From NCBI RefSeq assembly GCF_041410465.1, contig NZ_CP166961.1, forward strand, positions 2,480,001-2,544,000: a stretch of 64,000 nt of DNA, written 5' to 3'. The notes under the pieces are model-generated. The model worked only from the letters and a program-made list of their open reading frames with translations, had not been told where the DNA came from and did no database searches. The DNA is from Thalassotalea sp. 273M-4 (GTDB lineage: Bacteria; Pseudomonadota; Gammaproteobacteria; Enterobacterales; Alteromonadaceae). Positions 18,395-27,067 of this stretch are shown in pieces. Both the position numbers and the translations under genes were made by a program. Each line of letters opens with the position of its first letter. Position 1 is the first letter of the stretch.

Positions 18395-18913
18395 ATGCAG
18401 GACACAGATCCCAGTAAAAATATCGCTAAAAGCATGATTTGGATAGCATGGATTATTTTTCTGAGCTTGTTTGTTTGGTTATTTCAGGGTTATCTTGATA
18501 ATCAATACAACCCAAATCAAGCGCCTGATGTTGCCTTAACCGCACAGGGCCGGGCACAAGTCACATTAGAGCGTAATCGCTATGGCCACTATGTTAGCAA
18601 CGGTAAAATTAACCAACAAACGGTTACGTTTTTACTCGATACCGGTGCTACCAATGTGTCTGTTCCCGCCAGATTAGCCGATAAGCTCGGCCTTGAAAGT
18701 CATGGAAGCCATATGGTCAAAACGGCTAATGGTAGCATTCGAGTGTTTGATACCACCATAGAGCAGTTGAGTATTGGTAATATAAGCTTATATAATGTGG
18801 CAGCAAATATTAATCCTCAAATGGACAGTAATGAAATTCTTTTGGGGATGAGTGCGTTAAAGCAGGTTGAGTTTCGTCAAAGTGGTAAATTTTTGTACTT
18901 AACCGAACAATAA
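18395..18913 (+). CDS. Membrane-anchored retropepsin-like aspartic protease (TIGR02281-type)
   Basis: The 172-aa protein has one N-terminal transmembrane helix (about residues 12-32, IWIAWIIFLSLFVWLF) and a single clan AA aspartic protease domain. The motif FLLDTGATNVSVP places the catalytic Asp at D82. A downstream hydrophobic-Gly motif (ILLGMSALKQVEF) completes the retropepsin-like fold. Such domains must dimerise to be active. The topology implies a periplasmic protease domain. Its substrate is unknown. The family is widespread in proteobacteria, and neighbouring ampD and nadC give no functional clue. The ATG at 18395 has no strong Shine-Dalgarno sequence. Confidence 0.85.
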   Translation: MQDTDPSKNIAKSMIWIAWIIFLSLFVWLFQGYLDNQYNPNQAPDVALTAQGRAQVTLERNRYGHYVSNGKINQQTVTFLLDTGATNVSVPARLADKLGLESHGSHMVKTANGSIRVFDTTIEQLSIGNISLYNVAANINPQMDSNEILLGMSALKQVEFRQSGKFLYLTEQ

Positions 18914-19016
18914 CTTTAATTTTGGCTATATCCTTTACTTACGCGCCAGATAAATCGCTGTATTAGTGATGTATCGGCTAATGAACGATATGCCCTCACC
19001 TTATTGTAGAGATCCT

Positions 19017-19892
19017 ATGCACAGTCCAGAACTTCAAAACGATATCCGCCACACCGTCACTTGGGCACTTGCCGAAGATTTAGGCAACTCATTCGAGCAA
19101 ACACCATCATCAGACCTTGATATAACGGCGTCTTTAATCCCCAAAGACGCCGAAGCCGTGGCCACCATTATTTGCCGAGAAGATTGTGTTATTGCCGGCG
19201 TAGCTTGGGTTAATGAAGTGTTTACCCAATTAGACAAAGGGGCACAGCAAAGTACTGAGATCACCTGGTTTGTCAACGATGGTCAAGCGGTCAAAGCCAA
19301 TACCATTTTGTGTGAGCTAAAAGGCAACGCCCGCATTTTATTAACCGGCGAACGCACCGCTTTAAACTATTTACAGAGCCTTTCTGGGACCGCAACCATC
19401 ACCAGTCAGTATGTAAAAGAGCTCAGCTCGAGCCAAACAAAACTTCTAGATACTCGTAAAACCATCCCTGGTATGCGCAGTGCGCAAAAATATGCTGTTA
19501 CCTGTGGCGGTGGTCATAATCATCGCATTGGCTTATTTGATGCGTTTTTAATTAAAGAAAATCATGTCAATGCCTGCGGTGGCATTAAAAATGCGGTGGC
19601 AACAGCAAAAGCCAATTTCCCCGGTAAAACCGTCGAAGTTGAAGTGGAAAATTTAGATGAATTGCAACAAGCGATCGAGGCTGGCAGCGACATTATTATG
19701 CTTGATAACTTTTCCACCAAGATGATTGAGCAAGCGGTTGCTTTAACCCGAGGCAAAGCCAAACTGGAAGTATCTGGTAATATGACCCTAGAGAAACTTA
19801 AAGCATATACCAAAGCAGGGGTTGATTTTATTTCTGTCGGGGCGCTAACCAAACACGTACAAGCGGTTGATTTGTCGATGCGGTTTGTCTAA
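19017..19892 (+). CDS. nadC: Nicotinate-nucleotide pyrophosphorylase (quinolinate phosphoribosyltransferase)
   Basis: NadC converts quinolinate and PRPP to nicotinate mononucleotide, CO2 and PPi in de novo NAD synthesis. Visible motifs are ALAEDLGN at the N-terminus, [19 protein letters not shown], the substrate-binding [31 protein letters not shown], and the barrel segments [18 protein letters not shown] and [11 protein letters not shown]. The frame is open from a GTG at 18966, with several ATGs before 19017. I prefer the ATG at 19017 (MHSPELQND) because GAGAT precedes it and family similarity starts there. The upstream residues are not conserved. The start is therefore uncertain by up to 17 codons. 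It is next to ampD and pilA, as in E. coli. Confidence 0.93.
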   Translation: MHSPELQNDIRHTVTWALAEDLGNSFEQTPSSDLDITASLIPKDAEAVATIICREDCVIAGVAWVNEVFTQLDKGAQQSTEITWFVNDGQAVKANTILCELKGNARILLTGERTALNYLQSLSGTATITSQYVKELSSSQTKLLDTRKTIPGMRSAQKYAVTCGGGHNHRIGLFDAFLIKENHVNACGGIKNAVATAKANFPGKTVEVEVENLDELQQAIEAGSDIIMLDNFSTKMIEQAVALTRGKAKLEVSGNMTLEKLKAYTKAGVDFISVGALTKHVQAVDLSMRFV

Positions 19893-20003
19893 ATATGCCA
19901 ACCTTTGACGCGTTTATTCCATAATTAAGCCTCTTCTATGGGCCACAGCAACGGTGCCAAGCGTGATAAGCCTTGGGTGAGATGGATTTTAATAGCGCGT
20001 TTG

Positions 20004-20090
20004 CTTAGCGTTGTTAACTTAGCGTATTGACTTAGCGTTGTTAGCTTAGCGTTTTGACTTAGCGTTGTAACTTAGCGTCACTTGCTTAGC
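20004..20090. repeat. Tandem array of CTTAGCG units, period 13-14 bp, seven copies
   Basis: CTTAGCG occurs at 20004, 20018, 20031, 20045, 20058 and 20071, with a variant CTTAGCA at 20085. Spacings are 14, 13, 14, 13, 13 and 14 nt. The full unit is close to GACTTAGCGTTGTT. The alternation of two spacings suggests a 27-bp higher-order unit. Confidence 0.9.
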
Positions 20091-20096
20091 ACCACT

Positions 20097-20150
20097 GGTG
20101 TTATTGACTTAAAAGGTGTTATTGACTTAAAAGGTGTTATTGACTTAAAA
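20097..20150. repeat. 18-bp tandem repeat, three perfect copies
   Basis: The unit GGTGTTATTGACTTAAAA is repeated exactly at 20097, 20115 and 20133. It directly follows the CTTAGCG array and shares its GACTTA core, so it may derive from it. Confidence 0.95.
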
Positions 20151-20264
20151 CACTTAATTTAGAACGATTAACTTAAAACGATTGGCACAGCGGTGTTAAA
20201 ATTGCTCGATAAAAAATAGCTAATCGAAACCGTGGCAGGTTAATAGTTCTTGCTCGCAAATACT

Positions 20265-20350
20265 ACTTGTTTGTAAAAACTACTTGCTCGTAAAAAAGCT
20301 GGCCCTGCGCTCATTGCCAATGACCTATTTACCAAGCCCTATTTGCCAAG
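20265..20350. repeat. Two further short tandem duplications (17 bp and 14 bp)
   Basis: ACTACTTG-TTTGTAAAA and ACTACTTG-CTCGTAAAA form two 17-bp copies around 20265-20298. CCAAGCCCTATTTG and CCAAGCCCTACTTG, plus a partial CCAAGC, form 14-bp copies around 20334-20367. They are independent units and not copies of the upstream arrays. Boundaries are approximate. Confidence 0.75.
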
Positions 20351-20932
20351 CCCTACTTGCCAAGCTTTTTTATATAGTGTTTTTATACGCTTTTTTAAAA
20401 ACTTGTTTAGGCTAGTGCAAGTTTGTTTTTTAACCTTTATTTCGTAAAAAGCAAAGTTTGCCCCATTTCAAAAATGGGTTTGTCGATTCTTGCACCTCGC
20501 AAACCCCACAAAATAGGGACTTCAGCCCTTAAACCCCAAATCAGTCACATTAACCTAACTGTAAAGCCGCAAAAGAGCACCAATTAACCAGTTGCAAATA
20601 ACAACAAAAGCGAGCGCAACAGTTTCGCGCAATAATGAACCAAGGCAATTCTCAAGAAAGCATACTTACTAACAGGTTGTTAAATACATGTTAATGTTAA
20701 ATATTTGTTAAAAAGCATTAAACTAAGCCTTGAAACTCGGTGTAACTGCTTTGTTTCTATTTGTTTCCTGAAACAGCAAAAGCGCAACAAATGGCGATAT
20801 TTCACCCAGATAAATTATTATTTAATGAAAATTGCCATTTTTTTCGGTTTTTTATTTTACATTTTTTTATTTATGTTCCATATTAAGTTCAGCCCCCATA
20901 ATAACAATTAACTTTATAACGGATGTTTAAAC

Positions 20933-21397
20933 ATGAAAAATATTAAATCTAACAAGGGTTTCACCCTAATCGAATTGATGATCGTTGTTGCAATTATCGG
21001 TATTCTTGCCGCGGTTGCGCTACCGGCATACAATGACTACACGCGTTCTGCAAAAGCGTCTTCACTAGTAAGTATGGCTAACAGCTACAAAACAGCGGTT
21101 GAAGTTGCTGTTCAAACAGGTCAAATTACTGATGAAACACAATTAGACTTTGAAGTAGCAAATATTCCTACAGAGGCTACATTTAAATCTCATGATGATA
21201 TTGTAGCAGCTGCAATTGATACAGCCACTGGCCGATTAACTCTAACAGGTTCTGCAGCCTTAGGTGCTAGCTCAAAAATTCTTTATCTTCAGCCTTCAAT
21301 CGACGAAGATTCGTTAGCTCTTACTTGGACTTGGGGTGGTGATTGTGCGACTTCCGGTATCTGTAAAGTTAGTACTTCGGCGTCAAATGCTACCTAG
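20933..21397 (+). CDS. pilA: Type IV major pilin PilA
   Basis: The 154-aa prepilin has a short positively charged leader (MKNIKSNKG) cut after G9. The mature protein begins [24 protein letters not shown], with the conserved Glu5 of the mature form at E14. The C-terminal half forms the globular head, with a predicted disulfide between C138 and C144 enclosing only five residues. The tail after C144 ([10 protein letters not shown]) is Ser/Thr-rich and could carry O-glycans. It is followed by a strong terminator and then pilB, pilC and pilD. E. coli has the related ppdD at the same position. GGAT lies 9 nt before the ATG. Confidence 0.95.
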   Translation: MKNIKSNKGFTLIELMIVVAIIGILAAVALPAYNDYTRSAKASSLVSMANSYKTAVEVAVQTGQITDETQLDFEVANIPTEATFKSHDDIVAAAIDTATGRLTLTGSAALGASSKILYLQPSIDEDSLALTWTWGGDCATSGICKVSTSASNAT

Positions 21398-21420
21398 GAC
21401 ATAGTCCACTCTAGCTAAAT

Positions 21421-21450
21421 TGAAAACAGCGGTTTTTTCCGCTGTTTTCA
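21421..21450 (+). terminator. Rho-independent terminator after pilA
   Basis: A 12-bp perfect stem, TGAAAACAGCGG / CCGCTGTTTTCA, with a T6 loop, 24 nt after the pilA stop. It separates abundant pilin mRNA from pilBCD expression. Confidence 0.85.
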
Positions 21451-21545
21451 TTACTAAAAATCACTAGCCCTCATATGAAATAAACTTGCTATGACTATGT
21501 CTTTTATTTAGTTTGGTATTTCTCCATTTACAAATAAAGCATGGA

Positions 21546-21606
21546 TATATACGTATATAACTGTAAGTACATTCAAATACTTACATCTAACAGATGTATA
21601 CGTATA
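21546..21606. promoter_or_regulatory. Nested palindromes in the pilB upstream region
   Basis: A perfect 14-bp palindrome TATATACGTATATA (21546-21559) and a 10-bp TATACGTATA (21597-21606) are centred 49 bp apart. Between them lie GTAAGTA/TACTTAC (21563-21584) and ACATCT/AGATGT (21583-21597). The arrangement suggests paired operator sites or a folded leader before pilB. The binding factor is unknown. Confidence 0.5.
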
Positions 21607-21657
21607 TACCTATTAGATTTATAAAACCTACTTATAACAACTATAGAGAATTGTTTG

Positions 21658-23352
21658 ATGAACAGTTTAGGATCGCAATCCAGTATCTTAAGTGCATTAC
21701 AACGAAATGAGTTGTTACCCGATGACACCTTGAATGAATTTAACAAAGCCCGTGAAGAAAAGTCGATCATCAAGTTTTTACTTCGTAAAAAAGCCATTTC
21801 ATCGAATCGCTTGGCAACTGTTTTAGCACAAAGCTTTGGCTTACCTCTTGTTAATATCAACGACCTTGAGCTTGATAATTTACCCGATAAACTTCTCAAC
21901 GAAAACCTGATTCAAAAGCATCATGCCCTGCCCATTTATTTAAGAGGGAATATGCTCTATATTGCGGTCTCCGATCCGACCCAGTTAGAGGTATTACAAG
22001 AGTTTCAATTTAACACCGGATTCTCTTGTGAACTGGTTTTAGCCGATGCTAATGATCTGCAATCGACTATAGAGCTGCTATTCGATGAAACCAGTTCGTT
22101 AGAGCTCACCGATTTAGATGAAGAAGAGCTTAAGCAAATCGATACCAACGATGGCAAGCAAGATGATGATGAGGGCGCTGAAAACCCCGAAAACGATGCG
22201 CCGATTGTTGTTTACATCAATAAAATCTTACTCGATGCGATCCGCCGTGGTGCCTCCGATTTACATTTTGAACCGTTTGAGCATAAATTTCGCATCCGCT
22301 TTCGAATTGACGGTATTCTTACCGAAATCGCCACACCGCCGGTATTGCTTTCAAGCCGGTTAACGGCTCGTTTAAAGGTTATGTCAAGGCTAGATATTGC
22401 TGAACGTCGAGTGCCACAAGATGGTCGCATAAAGTTAGCGGTATCAAAGAAAAAGTCGATCGACTTTCGTGTCTCTACCCTACCAACCATGTGGGGCGAA
22501 AAAGTGGTAATGCGTATATTAGACTCGTCTTCAGCCGAGCTCGGCATTGATATTCTGGGTTATGAAGATGAGCAAAAAGCGCTTTATTTAGAAGCCCTGT
22601 CTAAACCGCAAGGGATGATATTAGTAACCGGCCCCACAGGCTCGGGTAAAACCGTATCACTTTATACCGGTCTTAATATTTTAAATACCGAAGAGCGCAA
22701 TATCTCGACCGCCGAAGATCCGGTAGAGATTAACCTCGAAGGGATAAATCAGGTTCAAATCAATAATAAAGCCGGCCTAACCTTTTCCAGCGCGCTAAAA
22801 TCTTTCTTACGTCAAGATCCTGATATTGTTATGGTTGGTGAGATCCGAGATTTAGAAACCGCCGAGATAGCAATTAAAGCGGCGCAAACAGGTCACTTGG
22901 TTTTATCAACCCTGCATACCAATTCAGCGCCAGAAACCTTAACCCGTTTACTGAATATGGGCGTGCCCAGTTATAACGTCGCCAGCTCGGTCTCGTTAAT
23001 AATTGCGCAGCGTCTTGCTCGTCGATTATGCAATCATTGTAAAGCTAAGGATGAGATAACCGAGCAAGGCTTAATCGAATTTGGCTTCGACCCCAGTGAA
23101 GTTAGCGATATCACCATTTATAAGCCGGTTGGTTGCAGTAAATGCACCAATGGTTTTAAAGGTCGAGTCGGTATTTATGAAGTGGTCAAAATCAGTGATG
23201 TCACCGCAGGCTTAATCATGAGAGGCGCCAATTCTATTGATATCGCTAAACAAGCGCAAAGTGAAGGCTATAACGATTTGCGTCAATCCGCTTTATTAAA
23301 AGCCAAAGCTGGGATCACCAGTTTGTCCGAAGTAATTAGGGTTACGGCCTAA
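21658..23352 (+). CDS. pilB: Type IV pilus assembly ATPase PilB
   Basis: PilB is the cytoplasmic hexameric ATPase that powers pilus extension. The 564-aa protein has an N-terminal MshEN-like domain, then the GspE/PulE core. The core carries Walker A GPTGSGKT at residues 325-332, the Asp box FLRQDPDIVMVGEIRD, the His box TGHLVLSTLHTN, and a four-Cys zinc motif (CNHC and CSKC). An acidic stretch (about residues 145-180) links the domains. The ATG at 21658 is preferred over the adjacent TTG, with AGAG upstream. It is the first gene of pilBCD-coaE. Confidence 0.96.
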   Translation: MNSLGSQSSILSALQRNELLPDDTLNEFNKAREEKSIIKFLLRKKAISSNRLATVLAQSFGLPLVNINDLELDNLPDKLLNENLIQKHHALPIYLRGNMLYIAVSDPTQLEVLQEFQFNTGFSCELVLADANDLQSTIELLFDETSSLELTDLDEEELKQIDTNDGKQDDDEGAENPENDAPIVVYINKILLDAIRRGASDLHFEPFEHKFRIRFRIDGILTEIATPPVLLSSRLTARLKVMSRLDIAERRVPQDGRIKLAVSKKKSIDFRVSTLPTMWGEKVVMRILDSSSAELGIDILGYEDEQKALYLEALSKPQGMILVTGPTGSGKTVSLYTGLNILNTEERNISTAEDPVEINLEGINQVQINNKAGLTFSSALKSFLRQDPDIVMVGEIRDLETAEIAIKAAQTGHLVLSTLHTNSAPETLTRLLNMGVPSYNVASSVSLIIAQRLARRLCNHCKAKDEITEQGLIEFGFDPSEVSDITIYKPVGCSKCTNGFKGRVGIYEVVKISDVTAGLIMRGANSIDIAKQAQSEGYNDLRQSALLKAKAGITSLSEVIRVTA

Positions 23353-23368
23353 ATTAAAGGTAATACTT

Positions 23369-24613
23369 ATGGCAACAGCAAGTGCAAAACAAAGCAAAAA
23401 AACGCAAGATGTTTTTCTTTTTACTTGGTCTGGGGTAAACAGAAAAGGTAAAAAAGTAAACGGTGAGCTTTCTGCTCCCAACGCGCTGGAGCTCAAAGCG
23501 CAACTAAGAAAACAAGGTATTACCCCACTTCGCGTTAAAAAGAAACCCAAACCACTGTTTGGCATGAGTGGCGAAAAATCGATTAAGCCGGTCGATATTG
23601 CTATTGTCACTAGGCAACTTGCTACTATGTTAAGTGCCGGTGTACCTTTAGTACAATCGATTGAGATGATTGGTAAAGGCAGTGATAACGGCAATATTCG
23701 AAAGCTCCTCGCTGAAGTGGGTAGTAAACTTCAAGGTGGTGTGCCCTTATCACAATGCTTACGCGATCACCCCAAATATTTTGATGGCTTATATTGCGAT
23801 TTGGTTGAATCGGGTGAACAATCTGGCGCGCTTGAAAGCATTTACGACAGGATTGCTACTTATAAAGAAAAAGCCGAAGCGTTAAAGGCTAAAATTAAAA
23901 AAGCTTTAGTTTATCCTGTTGCGGTTATTTGTGTTGCGGTCATTGTTACTTCTATTTTGTTAATTGCTGTTGTACCAACATTTGTTGAAGTATTTGCCAG
24001 CTTTGATGCCGAACTGCCCGCCTTTACACTAATGGTGGTTAACTTATCTGATTTTATGGTAGCCAATTGGCATATTGCGCTCTCCGGTATTGTGGGCATT
24101 TTTATAGCGATTAAAAAGACCCATGAAAAAAGCGCCAAATTTCGAGACAAAGTCGATGCCATCTTATTAAAAGCCCCAGTCATTGGGATGATCCTAAATA
24201 AAGCTGCCGTTGCTCGCTTTAGCCGAACATTATCGACCACGTTTGCTGCTGGTGTGCCATTAATTGATGCCCTAGATTCTGCTGCCGGCGCTTCTGGCAA
24301 TGCGGTGTATCGCGATGCGATAAAAGAGATCCGCACCGAAGTTTCAGGCGGTATGCAAATGAATTTAGCGATGAGAAATGCTGATGTATTTCCCGATATG
24401 GTGATTCAAATGGTGTCCATTGGTGAGGAATCTGGTGCCCTAGATGACATGCTGGCAAAAGTTGCCAATGTTTATGAGCAAGAAGTAGATGATGCCGTTG
24501 ACGGCTTAACCGCGTTATTAGAACCCTTAATTATGGCTGTTTTAGGCGTACTTATTGGTGGTTTGATCATTGCCATGTATTTACCAATATTCCAAATTGG
24601 TGCTGTGATCTAA
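23369..24613 (+). CDS. pilC: Type IV pilus inner-membrane platform protein PilC
   Basis: A polytopic inner-membrane protein of the GspF/PilC family that couples PilB motion to pilin insertion. The 414-aa protein has a short N-terminal cytoplasmic region (FTWSGVNRKGKKVNGEL) and two GspF domains. Each contains the VPLxxxLE-like turn, seen as TMLSAGVPLVQSIEMI and TFAAGVPLIDALDSAA. Transmembrane segments lie near residues 180-215, 235-250 and 385-405. It starts 16 nt after pilB with AAAGG before the ATG. Confidence 0.96.
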   Translation: MATASAKQSKKTQDVFLFTWSGVNRKGKKVNGELSAPNALELKAQLRKQGITPLRVKKKPKPLFGMSGEKSIKPVDIAIVTRQLATMLSAGVPLVQSIEMIGKGSDNGNIRKLLAEVGSKLQGGVPLSQCLRDHPKYFDGLYCDLVESGEQSGALESIYDRIATYKEKAEALKAKIKKALVYPVAVICVAVIVTSILLIAVVPTFVEVFASFDAELPAFTLMVVNLSDFMVANWHIALSGIVGIFIAIKKTHEKSAKFRDKVDAILLKAPVIGMILNKAAVARFSRTLSTTFAAGVPLIDALDSAAGASGNAVYRDAIKEIRTEVSGGMQMNLAMRNADVFPDMVIQMVSIGEESGALDDMLAKVANVYEQEVDDAVDGLTALLEPLIMAVLGVLIGGLIIAMYLPIFQIGAVI

Positions 24614-24662
24614 TTCACTTTATATCGATTTATCATAAAATAATAACAATAAGGTTTTTTTT

Positions 24663-25562
24663 GTGTTTGCTGAAATTTTGGCTCTATTTGAGCTCTACCC
24701 GATTACGTTTTATACAACCACCCTAATACTCGGTTTAGTTGTTGGTAGCTTTTTAAATGTGGTGATTTATCGTTTGCCCAAAATGCTCCACAACGAGTGG
24801 CTGTGTGATTGTCGCGAACTGCTTGCGGATGAGTTAGCTAAAACCAGTAACAAAGCAAGCTCTAAAGCTAAAATAGAGTCGATAACCTTGTCCAAACCCG
24901 CTTCGACTTGCCCAAAGTGTGGCCATAAAATCAAAGCAATCGAAAACATCCCGCTGTTATCCTGGCTGTTTTTAAAAGGCAAATGTTCGGCTTGCAAAAC
25001 ACCAATTTCGATACGATATCCTTTGGTTGAACTGGCTAGCGGTATTTTATCTGTGGTTATTGGCCTGCACTTTGGTGTCACTTGGTTAACGCTATGGATG
25101 TTAATCTTAACTTGGTCTTTGGTTGCTCTAACCATGATTGACTTTGACCAGATGATCCTGCCCGATCAAATTACACTGCCCTTAGTTTGGCTTGGTTTAC
25201 TGATCAACTTAAATTCGGGATTTGTCAGTCTTAATGAAGCTGTAATAGGCGCTGTGGTCGGCTATATGAGCTTATGGTCCATTTTTTGGCTCTTTAAGTT
25301 ACTTACAGGCAAAGAAGGTATGGGCTATGGTGACTTTAAGCTGTTTGCGGTGTTTGGCGCATGGTTTGGCTGGCAACTGTTACCTTTGCTCATTTTAATG
25401 GCTTCGCTAGTTGGGGCAATTATTGGTATCGCTATGATGGTTTTCAACAATCACCAAGGCTCTAAACCCATTCCATTTGGTCCTTACTTAGCCATTGCCG
25501 GTTGGATTACCGCTCTATGGGGTAATGGTATGTGGAACTGGTATTTAAATTTGGTGTTATAA
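24663..25562 (+). CDS. pilD: Prepilin peptidase / N-methyltransferase PilD
   Basis: An inner-membrane aspartic protease that removes prepilin leaders and methylates the new N-terminal Phe. The 299-aa protein has the A24 N-terminal domain with a zinc motif of two CxxC pairs (CPKCGHK and CSACKTP). The catalytic aspartates lie in MIDFDQMILPDQ and GMGYGDFKLF. About eight hydrophobic segments are visible. The start is a GTG at 24663 with AAGG upstream. It overlaps nothing and is followed by coaE with a 5-nt gap. Confidence 0.96.
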   Translation: MFAEILALFELYPITFYTTTLILGLVVGSFLNVVIYRLPKMLHNEWLCDCRELLADELAKTSNKASSKAKIESITLSKPASTCPKCGHKIKAIENIPLLSWLFLKGKCSACKTPISIRYPLVELASGILSVVIGLHFGVTWLTLWMLILTWSLVALTMIDFDQMILPDQITLPLVWLGLLINLNSGFVSLNEAVIGAVVGYMSLWSIFWLFKLLTGKEGMGYGDFKLFAVFGAWFGWQLLPLLILMASLVGAIIGIAMMVFNNHQGSKPIPFGPYLAIAGWITALWGNGMWNWYLNLVL

Positions 25563-25567
25563 AGGCC

Positions 25568-26173
25568 ATGTCAAATCTTGTCATAGGCCTTACAGGTGGA
25601 ATAGGGAGTGGTAAAACCACCATAGCAAACTTATTCCTGCCCTATGGTATCGACATCATTGATGCTGATATTATTGCGCGAGAGGTCGTCGAGCCAGGCA
25701 GTCAGGCTTTGAGCGCAATAGCACAACATTTTGGTCAATCATTTATTCAAGCCAATGGCGAGTTAAACCGACCTAAACTTCGGCAAAGGGTCTTTGCTAA
25801 AGAAGAAGATAAACGTTGGCTTAATAACCTACTCCACCCGCTTATTGGCGATAAAATTCGCCACGCTTGTCAGCAAGCAAAAAGCCCATATTGTTTATTG
25901 GTGGCACCGCTACTAATTGAAAACGGTCTGAATAAAAGCGTAGATAAGGTATTAGTCGTCGATGTTAGTCCTCAAACCCAGCTTAAGCGCACATTAGCTC
26001 GAGATCAAAGCTCAGAGCAAACGGTAAAGAATATTATTAAGGCTCAGGTTAACAGAGCGGAGCGTTTAAGGCATGCGGATTTTGTAATCAACAACGATCA
26101 AGACACCATAGCCCATTTACCCCAAGAGGTTGAATTGTTGCATCGTGCTTTTCTCAAACTCATTCCCCTTTAA
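25568..26173 (+). CDS. coaE: Dephospho-CoA kinase
   Basis: CoaE phosphorylates the ribose 3'-OH of dephospho-CoA, the last step of CoA synthesis. The 201-aa protein starts MSNLVIGLTGGIGSGKTT, with the P-loop at residues 8-16. It continues with DADIIAREVVEPG, LNNLLHPLIG, and the lid segment TLARDQSSEQT. I use the ATG at 25568; an earlier in-frame ATG (25532) lies inside pilD and adds unrelated residues. It is 5 nt downstream of pilD, so it is translationally linked to the pilus operon, as in many gammaproteobacteria. Confidence 0.95.
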   Translation: MSNLVIGLTGGIGSGKTTIANLFLPYGIDIIDADIIAREVVEPGSQALSAIAQHFGQSFIQANGELNRPKLRQRVFAKEEDKRWLNNLLHPLIGDKIRHACQQAKSPYCLLVAPLLIENGLNKSVDKVLVVDVSPQTQLKRTLARDQSSEQTVKNIIKAQVNRAERLRHADFVINNDQDTIAHLPQEVELLHRAFLKLIPL

Positions 26174-26310
26174 TTGTTTGCTTTTAAGCTTTGATTAAGC
26201 ACAAATTTTGTGTTTTTTCTAGGTAAAGCTTTTACCCAAACGACGAAAAGTGATAGCCTTAAATTTATACTCTGTTACTATAAAAACGACTTTTCAATAA
26301 TAATTACAAC

Positions 26311-27057
26311 ATGTCTGATATTTTGTACGAACACCCACTAAATGAAAGGATTCGAAATTATCTAAAGCTTGAGCAATTATTTGTGCAAGCGCGCTCAAGC
26401 CTTGATCAAGATATCAGTTCGGGCTTTGCTTTGTTTTTTAACTCTATTTTTGCCATTTTAGATACGCTAGACCGGACCGATACCCGTGGCGATGTTATTA
26501 AAGATTTAGAAAGGTTGGAGCAAAATCTATTACTTTGGTCAAAGTCTCCTAACATAGATAACCGAGCTTTAACCCGAAATTTAGAACAAGCCAAGTTATT
26601 TGCTACGCGTTTACGTTCGAAACAAACCGTGCTTGCTGACATTAAAAACGATAAATTTTTATATAGCATGCGTAAACGATTTGCGATGCAAAATGCCTAT
26701 TGTTTTTTTGACTTACCAGCACTGGCGTTTTGGCTAAAGCAACCACCAATATTACTTCAACAAGACATTGAAAAGTGGTTAGCAGCTTTAAGCCTTTTTG
26801 AAAAATCAATTTCACTGATTTTAAAGTTCATTCGACAAAAAGCCGATTTTGTTGATATAACATGCCCAACAAGCTTTTATCAAGATAATGGTGAAGGCTT
26901 ATTGTTACTACGGATTAAGCTTGCTGAAGGCGAAGATATTTTCCCCAGTATTAGCGGCAATAAATACCGCTACTCGATTCGATTTATGCAATTATGCCCC
27001 GAAAAAGGGCAACAATATGTATCAAAAGATATAAACTTTAAATTAGCTAAGTGCTAG
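26311..27057 (+). CDS. zapD: Cell division protein ZapD (YacF)
   Basis: ZapD is a cytosolic FtsZ-associated protein that cross-links FtsZ filaments. The 248-aa sequence starts SDILYEHPLNERIRNYLKLEQLF, the hallmark of the family (formerly DUF1342). The central segment FFDLPALAFWLKQPP is also diagnostic. It lies between coaE and, beyond two inserted membrane-enzyme genes, yacG; in E. coli zapD and yacG are adjacent. A weak hairpin CACAA/TTGTG plus T6 at 26200-26218 precedes it and may end the pil-coaE transcript. Confidence 0.95.
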   Translation: MSDILYEHPLNERIRNYLKLEQLFVQARSSLDQDISSGFALFFNSIFAILDTLDRTDTRGDVIKDLERLEQNLLLWSKSPNIDNRALTRNLEQAKLFATRLRSKQTVLADIKNDKFLYSMRKRFAMQNAYCFFDLPALAFWLKQPPILLQQDIEKWLAALSLFEKSISLILKFIRQKADFVDITCPTSFYQDNGEGLLLLRIKLAEGEDIFPSISGNKYRYSIRFMQLCPEKGQQYVSKDINFKLAKC

Positions 27058-27067
27058 AAAGCGCGCA

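Larger units (their letters stand above)
19893..20932. other. Repeat-rich 1-kb non-coding region between nadC and pilA
   Basis: No convincing gene is present. The left part holds four separate tandem arrays with periods of about 13-14, 18, 17 and 14 bp (20004-20350). The right part (20580-20932) is AT-rich and must contain the pilA promoter. I could not find a sigma-54 type GG-N10-GC element or a convincing sigma-70 pair. A 68-codon open frame at 20705-20911 has low-complexity hydrophobic content and no ribosome-binding site, so I do not call it. Confidence 0.7.

Noticed and set aside
20004..20150. Possible CRISPR array
   Set aside because: Units are 13-18 bp and contiguous with no unique spacers; no cas genes nearby.
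20004..20150. Possible replication iterons
   Set aside because: No rep, dnaA or partition genes nearby and no AT-rich unwinding element arranged with DnaA boxes; more likely slippage repeats.
20705..20911. 68-codon open frame upstream of pilA
   Set aside because: Low-complexity Phe/Ile-rich end, no ribosome-binding site, AT-rich promoter-like DNA.
20400..20932. Sigma-54 promoter for pilA
   Set aside because: Many pilA genes use one, but I could not find GG and GC elements at the required 10-bp spacing.
23911..24336. 141-codon open frame antisense to pilC
   Set aside because: Reverse-strand shadow of pilC with no motifs and no promoter.
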